NCBI GenBank assembly: GCA_002049985.1
Contig: MVCY01000072.1
Location: 1-12,292, forward strand
Direction: 5' to 3'
Length of the DNA: 12,292 nucleotides
Source of the DNA: Candidatus Latescibacteria bacterium 4484_181
GTDB lineage: Bacteria > Latescibacterota > MVCY01
Shown here: in pieces, positions 7,490-12,292 of the stretch
Layout of the letters: each line of letters starts with the position of its first letter
Numbering within the stretch: position 1 is the stretch's first letter
Position numbers and translations under genes: made by a program
The notes under the pieces: model-generated
What the model was told of the DNA's origin: nothing
Seen by the model: the letters and a program-made list of their open reading frames with translations, nothing else
Databases searched by the model: none

Positions 7490-8480
7490 TTATCCGGTAA
7501 ATCTTCCCTCTTCGTCCATCCAGCCTTTTTCTCTGTATATCTTCAAAATGCCAGCCACTACGCTCCTGGAATCGTGGTATTTCTCTACCCACTCTCTTCC
7601 CTCAATCCCCTTGCGACGCCGATATTCTCTATCAGTCACCAGCCAATGCCTCCAGACTACTAATTCCATAACCTAACTCCCCTAACTGGTCGATCATGAT
7701 GTCACATTTTGCCTTGATGTCGAGAGCCTTTGCGTGGGGGACATTTTCGATCAATACGAGCCGAACAGGGTATCTCTTTTCCAACTCCTTTACCACAGCT
7801 ATAATCTGTTCAGAACCTTTTGCCTGGCGATCTGTTGGTGAATGACAGATGCGAAGAACTTTGTTCTCGGTGGTTTTTACTTGAAATCTCCGGGCGTCAA
7901 ATGGGAAGAAGATGTGGTGGATGTGAGGGTGAAGCTTCTGAAGGTCGAATTCTGTAGTGAGATTCAGGTCGCTTATTTCATCAATGGCAGAGATCACTCC
8001 GCGCAGCCGCAAGTCACTTCCCAAGTAGCAGCAGACGATCTTCTTGCCCATCTGTTTGAGCTGGCGGATGATCTTGCCGCTTCGCAAGAAACCGAGTCCC
8101 CCATCCAGCTGGTAGATATCGAAGTCCAACAGCCGATATTTTTTTAGAGAAGGCTGGATTTCTCTCTCCCAGAGCCAATCCCGAAAGGCGACCAACTTTT
8201 GTTCCGGCCATCCTCTGGGTTTCCAGACTCTGGGAATTTGCTCTGGAGATTCTCTCACATTCTTTTTTTGAAGAACCCTTCTGTCTGAAACAAATCTCTT
8301 AGCGAAGCGGAGCAAGGGAGAATCTATCCAGGGCAGTTCCAAACAGATGTCCTCCCGATAGCCTCGCCAGTCTCTGCTTAAGGTGACCAGACGGCTGTAA
8401 TGTCCTAAGTCCCTTTCGGCAAGTACAAGCTCAATAGGCACCCCAGCCATATTGAAGGGGGCGATATGAAGAATCTTCAT
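7490..8480 (-). pseudogene. Glycosyltransferase (GT4-like) with C-terminal deletion and frameshift
   Basis: Starts MKILHIAPFNMAGVP with the typical first strand and loop of a GT-B fold. Features follow in order: GHYSRLVTL, DFDIYQLDGGLGFLR, CCYLGSDLRLRGV, FFPFDARRF, RICHSPTDRQAKGSEQII, VLIENVPHAKAL and DQLGELGYGISSLEALA, the C-terminal donor-site region. The frame then ends at a TGA (7632-7634). The natural C-terminus is present in another frame: LVTDREYRRRKGIEGREW, VEKYHDSRSVV and an end at TAA 7490-7492, just before the flippase. About 40-50 codons expected between EALA and LVTDRE (the Gly-rich loop after the donor Glu) are missing. The present 282-residue product keeps the Glu of LEAL but lacks the closing helices. 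Neighbours suggest surface glycan assembly; the sugar cannot be predicted. Confidence 0.8.
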
Positions 8481-8538
8481 CCTACCAAAAAACTATCGTA
8501 CGGGAAAAAGCACACCGAAGAGGACAACTCGCCAGATT

Positions 8539-8557
8539 CTGTGAAGCTTTTTCACAG
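8539..8557. repeat. Hairpin at the end of the FemAB-like gene
   Basis: Perfect 7-base inverted repeat CTGTGAA / TTCACAG with a 5-base loop; the stop codon of the acyltransferase lies inside it. No T-run follows on the minus strand, so I do not call it a terminator; it might limit 3' decay or be chance. Confidence 0.4.
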
Positions 8558-9517
8558 CCTCTTCTGAAGGGTGTCTCTGAAGTAGCCTTTTGCCCCAAAG
8601 TTCTCCTTAAACCTACCCAATCCCCAGTTGGGAACCATATTAAGGGTGAAGGTCCCCAGATCGAGGAATTTGAAACCCTGGGCTGCTGCCCAGCGGATAA
8701 CCTCATAGAACAGCAGGTTAACCGCCCGATAGCTCTGATACTCCTCTCGGTGGCTAATATAGAAAGCCAAGGCAACCCTTGAATTGCAGATGAAAATAGT
8801 CATCCCTGCAATCTGTTTCTCTCCCATATAAGCAGAAAACTGCTTCACCCGCTCAGGCAGAAGTTGCCGAAGTCTTAGAAGTTCATCCAGGGAATGAGTA
8901 GGATTAACATTATGTCTCATCTTCAGGTTTTGTTTGAGAATCGCATAGAAACCCTCCAGGTCCTCAGTCTCTTTAACCACCACTCCTAACCTCCGCGCCT
9001 TTCTCACCGCAGTTCTTGACTCATTTTTGAAGGTGCTGAGGATATCCCCCTGGTAGTTTAGGCTGATCACGCTGGTCAACTCACGTTTGAGGTAGCTGAA
9101 GCCACAGCGCATCAGAGCAAAATCGATATAGTTATTGGGAAGACGGTAATAGATCAACGGTGGCTGCGTGATCAATATGCGGTCAATCTCACATTCGCTT
9201 AAGTATTCCACCAGCCTTTCTGCCACTGATACTGTATCTTTGATTCCCAATTCTTCTCTCACTACCAGTCCGCCATAAGACGCCCCTGCATGCGAAATTA
9301 ACACCCTTTCGCCTGCCTCTTCCCTCTGAATAGCGGGTATGAGGGCAACTAACTTTCGGTTCTTTCTGAAAAGTAGGTGGCGACTCTCAAATCGGCCTGG
9401 AGGGTGGTAATCAAGAAACCTCTGGAGGTGAAAGATGGTCCCGTTGTTGGCTGCTTCGACAAATCTATCCCACTCTGGACGAACCTTCTCTGTGTACTCC
9501 TCTATCTCTATGTGCAA
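8552..9517 (-). CDS. FemAB/GNAT-like acyltransferase, TTG start
   Basis: Protein of 321 residues with the two-GNAT-fold plan of FemAB-related enzymes. The first half (about 1-150) holds HLQRFLDYHP and LISHAGASYGGLV, usual for the non-catalytic first domain. The second holds ESRTAVRKARRLGV, HSLDELLRLRQLLPERVKQF, ALAFYISHREEY, the VNLLFYEVIRWA helix and NWGLGRFKENFGAKG near the end, the family's acyl-binding and closing motif. Related proteins transfer amino acids from tRNA to peptidoglycan (Fem) or act in exopolysaccharide loci; which applies cannot be told here. The start codon is TTG at 9517, preceded by AAAAGGGGGG and a 6-base spacer. It begins 29 bases after acsE, and the glycosyltransferase follows after 71 bases. 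Looks complete. Confidence 0.85.
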   Translation of the reverse strand: MHIEIEEYTEKVRPEWDRFVEAANNGTIFHLQRFLDYHPPGRFESRHLLFRKNRKLVALIPAIQREEAGERVLISHAGASYGGLVVREELGIKDTVSVAERLVEYLSECEIDRILITQPPLIYYRLPNNYIDFALMRCGFSYLKRELTSVISLNYQGDILSTFKNESRTAVRKARRLGVVVKETEDLEGFYAILKQNLKMRHNVNPTHSLDELLRLRQLLPERVKQFSAYMGEKQIAGMTIFICNSRVALAFYISHREEYQSYRAVNLLFYEVIRWAAAQGFKFLDLGTFTLNMVPNWGLGRFKENFGAKGYFRDTLQKRL

Positions 9518-9546
9518 GCGAAGCCCCCCTTTTGAGACTGTCGGAT

Positions 9547-10347
9547 CTAGAGCGTCAATCGCTGTTCTCTAAAGGCAGTTATGTAATTCAAACACATCTC
9601 ATCCCGTCCCAGCAGGGCCTGGGATGCCAGCAGGTTGGACATCATACGCTGGTCTAAGGGATCCAGGATCACTGCGTCAAGTCCAGCACAAAGGCACATA
9701 GTGAGGAAATTTTGATTGAGCAACCTCCGCAGTGGCAATCCGTAGGAAACATTGCTTAAACCGCAGATGGTATGGACGGATCCGAATTCAGAGGTAATCC
9801 TTCTGATACTCTCCAGGACTATCTTCGCATATACAGGGTTCGTGCCCACAGGCCGGACTACAGGATCAACGTAGATATCCTCCTCGGGTACACCTGCTGA
9901 GGTGAGCCTATCCACCAAAGTGGAAGCAATCCGGAGGGTATCCTCTATATTCTCAGGCATCCCGTTGTCGTCAAGGCAGAGGGCTACCACTGAGCTTCTG
10001 TTATCCAGAATCAGGCTAAGGATCTGGTCGAAACGGTCGCTCTGGGCAGTGATGGAATTCACCAAGGGTTTTCCATTTCGATGGTGCTCTAAGGCGACCT
10101 TAATCGCCTCCGGGTTTGGACTATCAATACAGAGGGGAAGGTCAACTGCCTCTTGAACTGTTTCCACAAGCCACTCTAAGTACTCAGATTCCTCGTTTAC
10201 AAAAGTGCCACAGTTCACATCGATCATCGTTGCTCCTGCCTGAGCCTGTTTTCTGGCCTCTTCTTGGACAAAAACCGCATCTTTCTTTTCCACCGCTGGC
10301 TTTATAGCTTTTCGGCTTGTGTTGATTCTTTCGCCAACTACTAGCAT
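9547..10347 (-). CDS. acsE: Methyltetrahydrofolate:corrinoid methyltransferase (AcsE-like)
   Basis: Transfers the methyl group of 5-methyltetrahydrofolate to a corrinoid protein; in the Wood-Ljungdahl pathway the acceptor is the corrinoid iron-sulfur protein. The 266-residue product is a pterin-binding TIM barrel: MLVVGERINTSRK at the start, MIDVNCGT at 41-48, LCIDSPN with Asp75, LVNSIT with Asn97, DPVV with Asp161, and CGLSNVSYGLP with Asn199, matching the Asp/Asn residues that bind the pterin in characterised MeTr enzymes. I chose ATG 10347 because AGGAGG (10355-10360) lies seven bases upstream and the family starts at this Met; an ATG at 10413 lacks any site. No acsB/C/D lies nearby, so a role in demethylating methylated compounds is an alternative to acetyl-CoA synthesis. 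Intact and well conserved. Confidence 0.9.
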   Translation of the reverse strand: MLVVGERINTSRKAIKPAVEKKDAVFVQEEARKQAQAGATMIDVNCGTFVNEESEYLEWLVETVQEAVDLPLCIDSPNPEAIKVALEHHRNGKPLVNSITAQSDRFDQILSLILDNRSSVVALCLDDNGMPENIEDTLRIASTLVDRLTSAGVPEEDIYVDPVVRPVGTNPVYAKIVLESIRRITSEFGSVHTICGLSNVSYGLPLRRLLNQNFLTMCLCAGLDAVILDPLDQRMMSNLLASQALLGRDEMCLNYITAFREQRLTL

Positions 10348-10354
10348 TATGAAG

Positions 10355-10360
10355 CCTCCT
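10355..10360 (-). promoter_or_regulatory. Shine-Dalgarno deciding the acsE start
   Basis: AGGAGG with a 7-base spacer to ATG 10347. It rules out the upstream in-frame ATG at 10413. Confidence 0.8.
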
Positions 10361-10417
10361 AAATGAATGAAGCGTTTTGGGACCAGTGAAATTTGCGTAA
10401 TCCACAGTTGCATTCCT

Positions 10418-10440
10418 GGGCCGCGAAGGAAAATCGGCCC
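10418..10440. repeat. GC-rich hairpin between DUF2851 and acsE
   Basis: Six-base inverted repeat GGGCCG / CGGCCC with an 11-base loop, 45 bases after the DUF2851 stop and 70 bases before acsE. It is not followed by a T-run on the minus strand. It may be a weak structural element or chance. Confidence 0.35.
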
Positions 10441-10482
10441 TTACCGCTTCAATTTAGCAATTCCCCGGCAGAAAATCAAGGA

Positions 10483-11585
10483 TTATTTGGCCCCAGCACA
10501 ACGAAGCAGGGGACATTGAGCACAATTCAGCCGCTGGCAGAACTGCCGATAGATATGAATCAATCCTTGTTGGCGCCTGGCAGATTTCACTGAAGAACTT
10601 ATTCTTCTTCGACCCCTAAGGATCTCTCTCACCAGAGATCTTGTAATCTCGTTGGAAGCCAGCTCCCCATAAGAATCGTAACAGTTGAGGAGAAATTCCT
10701 CCATTGTTTTCATCCGTCTGGAACGCGCATAAAGTATCGCAACGGGGAAAACCACATTTATCACAATGTCGTCGGCCCGTTGGGTACCAATCAGCAGGTT
10801 ATTCTCACCCCAGGCACGGGCAGTGCGGCCAAACCGATAGTGCTTGCTCCAGTAATCATCTGTCTCAGCAGTGAAGGCTGCCTTTGCCCTGGCAAGGAAT
10901 ACTCCACCAGTTGCCATTGCCTTTCCAATTCCTGGATATACTGGAGAGTGTTCTTCGAATAGCCCAGGGCCTCCATAACCCCTTCATAGAGAAGCTGATC
11001 CCAGGCATCCGAAGGCGACAGAGACTCGTCATCTTCCGATAATTCTTTGAGTCTTTTTTTAAATCTGTCAATTTTCCCCTCAAGTCTTTGCTGGGCAGCG
11101 GCATCAATCACTTTCAGGAGGGCATCTGTGTCGATTTGTTCTATTTCAGCAATACGAGGACATCTCCAGCCCTGCTGCTGAGAAATTTTCCGGGAGAGTT
11201 TCTCGATGTCCTCGTCTAAGAAATCGCTTAAGACCAGCAGGGAAACGGTCTCTCCGTTCTCTTTGACGGTCTCAAAAGAGGCTTCCGTCTGCCACATCAC
11301 GGCATGAAGGATCACCCCGTTGTATCTGGGGTCTCTGTGGTGACCGTGGGCAGTCCAGTCACGGGGCTTGATGTGAATCTCCACATCTCCGGTTACCGTC
11401 CTGCCCCCGATATGAATCAGGGCGTTCTTGAAGTCGGGCCCACTGTCGAAGTTCCAGGTCCCGGCACATTCCACCCTGACCGTCTCACCGTCAGTGGTTC
11501 TCATCTCTTTCTTCAGATGTTGTCCATCCCAGATATGGAGGAGAAACCGCTCGGCCACCTGTCTGTGGGATTTCAAATCCTTCAT
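10483..11585 (-). pseudogene. DUF2851 family protein, broken by one or two internal deletions
   Basis: Conserved protein of unknown function. First frame (ATG 11585): FLLHIWDGQHL, MRTTDGETVRVECAGTWNFD, SGPDFKNALI, TGDVEIHIKPRDWTAHGHHRD, GVILHAVMW, then LYEGVMEALGYSKN at 199-212, all typical in order. Family members then have about 60 residues with a QALLFGxAGLLP-like helix; here TLQYIQELERQW follows at once, suggesting an in-frame loss near 10950. This frame ends out of register at 10791. The C-terminal third continues in another frame: DDYWSKHYRFG, LIGTQRADDIVINVVFP and SARRQQGLIHIYRQFC, then the CX5CX2CX4C cluster to the stop at 10483. The expected RPxNFPxRRIA region between them is gone. 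Total coding span is about 367 codons against roughly 450 usual. Its ribosome site is weak. Confidence 0.78.
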
Positions 11586-11630
11586 CTCAAAAACCTATGC
11601 GCCACAAAGCGGCAACTGCGGAGAGGAAAA

Positions 11631-11678
11631 GCCACCGCACCGGGAGTCGTCTCCGGTGAATGTGGCCGTTTTCTTTTT
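11631..11678. terminator. Strong hairpin terminator, T-rich on both sides
   Basis: Nested inverted repeat GCCAC-cg-CACCGG / CCGGTG-aat-GTGGC (11631-11666), with GAG/CTC extending the inner stem. On the plus strand it is followed by GTTTTCTTTTT; on the minus strand by TTTTCCTCT. It would end transcription of the secreted-protein gene from the right before DUF2851 begins, and block antisense reading from the left. Confidence 0.72.
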
Positions 11679-12018
11679 GATCGTACCCTGAACAAATCAC
11701 TCGATCATTTGATAAGAACGGAGTGAGTAGATCTTCCTTTGCTAACCCACCGTAAGGGCTCTTCTTATGTCATATCATTTATATCCCTGTTCGTTGCATC
11801 TGGAACATAATTATCAAGTTCTCAATAATCTTTGGTAGCAATTTTCTCTTCAACCAACAGATGTTTGAGCCCTTTCTTTCCTCTTGGGTGTTCTTATCAT
11901 CCAATTCCCTTACTGCAGCATCTTCTAAATCTCACAAATCCTAGTATTAGACCTATTTCAGTTCGGGTCACCCGAAAATTTCAGACTCTTCAGCTGATAG
12001 CGGGGGACAAGACCACCG
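11679..12018. other. Non-coding A+T-rich spacer
   Basis: About 340 bases between the terminator hairpin and the secreted-protein remnant. I see no convincing gene on either strand; the plus-strand frame at 11832-12068 has no ribosome site and no recognisable composition. It probably holds the promoter of the DUF2851-acsE transcript, but I cannot point to convincing -35/-10 boxes. A palindrome lies at 11962-11976. Confidence 0.5.
11955..11984. repeat. Perfect palindrome flanked by direct repeats
   Basis: TTCGGGT-C-ACCCGAA (11962-11976) is a seven-base inverted repeat around one central base. It is flanked by two identical copies of ATTTCAG (11955-11961 and 11978-11984), 23 bases apart. The central symmetry fits a dimeric regulator site; the direct repeats could also be a small insertion scar. 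It lies 35 bases beyond the stop of the secreted-protein remnant. Confidence 0.45.
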
Positions 12019-12292
12019 CTACTTCAGCACCAAAACCTTGCAAACCGCCATCTGACCATCTGCCGTAACCAACCGAGAAATGCACACCCCGCTCGCCACT
12101 GTCTTTATCCCTCCTGTCCCAAAGAGTGTTAAAAAGTCGCGGACCATTTTCTTCGTCCGCCAACACTTTTGCCGCTTCCCCCCTAATATTGAAGATAGAG
12201 ATCTTTAACCGTTGGCGAGTTGGTATCTTGAAGGCTTAGACCTTTATCCTGGCTCAACTAGCTATAGCGCCGGCATCGGAACAACAGGACTC
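12019..12292 (-). pseudogene. C-terminal FlgD-like (Ig-fold) tail of a secreted protein, frameshifted, partial
   Basis: Tail of a gene entering from the right edge. One frame, open from 12235, reads AFKIPTRQRLKISIFNIRGE, then KVLADEENGPRLFNTLWDRRD. This is the pattern of FlgD-like or type IX-like C-terminal domains (IYDxxGxxVxxLxDxxxxxG followed by WDGRD). The frame shifts between 12101 and 12109. The rest continues in another frame as KTVASGVCISRLVTADGQMA and VCKVLVLK to a TAG at 12019-12021, equal to the family ending VASGVYFYRLxxxxxxxxxKMVLLK. Above 12235 all frames have stops within 20 codons and the usual NPFNPxT motif is not found. So it is either a decayed gene or affected by the same kind of join seen elsewhere. 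Such domains sit at the C-terminus of large exported proteins; the cargo is not visible. Confidence 0.65.

Noticed and set aside
8482..8775. Minus-strand 97-codon frame at the FemAB 3' end
   Set aside because: Out-of-frame reading of the acyltransferase C-terminus; the real frame carries NWGLGRFKENFGAKG.
11686..11830. Possible promoter for DUF2851 (TTGATA and TATAAA-like words on the minus strand)
   Set aside because: Spacing between the boxes does not fit a standard promoter; A+T-rich sequence gives such words by chance.
2087..12292. Programmed frameshifting as the explanation of the split genes
   Set aside because: No slippery heptamers are seen at the junctions, and in most cases conserved residues are missing, not just shifted in frame.
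12239..12292. Possible tRNA-like or plus-strand coding segment at the right edge
   Set aside because: No cloverleaf or T-loop consensus, and the plus frame is only 18 codons; too little sequence to decide.

Overview
The window reads as one bacterial chromosome segment. Every gene I can support lies on the minus strand, so transcription runs from right to left. The core gene order (yicC, remA, gmk, rpoZ, coaBC, a family 4 uracil-DNA glycosylase, dnaB) is a housekeeping arrangement familiar from Firmicutes and several uncultured anaerobic lineages. A methyltetrahydrofolate:corrinoid methyltransferase of the AcsE type points to an anaerobe using C1/corrinoid chemistry. The remnant of a FlgD-like C-terminal domain is typical of secreted proteins in many candidate phyla. 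I cannot name the phylum from the sequence alone.

Layout in transcription order. 12292-12019: decayed C-terminal end of a secreted protein. 12018-11586: non-coding, with a strong hairpin terminator at 11631-11678. 11585-10483: a DUF2851 gene, broken. 10347-9547: acsE-like methyltransferase, intact. 9517-8552: FemAB/GNAT-like acyltransferase, intact. 8480-7490: glycosyltransferase, broken near its C-terminus. 7485-5968: Wzx/MATE-like flippase, intact. 5975-5305: SAM methyltransferase, broken in its SAM-binding half. 5282-1: housekeeping block with yicC, remA, gmk, rpoZ, coaBC (broken), udg and the N-terminal 443 residues of dnaB, which leaves the window.

The genes fall into two groups. One is a small surface-glycan or cell-envelope cassette (FemAB-like, glycosyltransferase, flippase, methyltransferase). 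The other is a tightly packed information and cofactor operon with overlapping starts and strong Shine-Dalgarno sequences, including TTG starts for remA and gmk.

The most striking observation is not a new gene. Five genes carry the same kind of lesion: both ends of a familiar protein are present, the middle is missing (about 40-70 codons by family comparison, much less in the last gene), and the frame usually shifts at the junction. This affects coaBC, the methyltransferase, the glycosyltransferase, DUF2851 (two junctions) and the FlgD-like tail. The lesions could be real gene decay or unmarked gaps in the assembly. coaBC is normally essential and its neighbours are intact, so the artefact explanation must be tested first. 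I found no CRISPR array, RNA gene, insertion sequence or convincing novel defence system.
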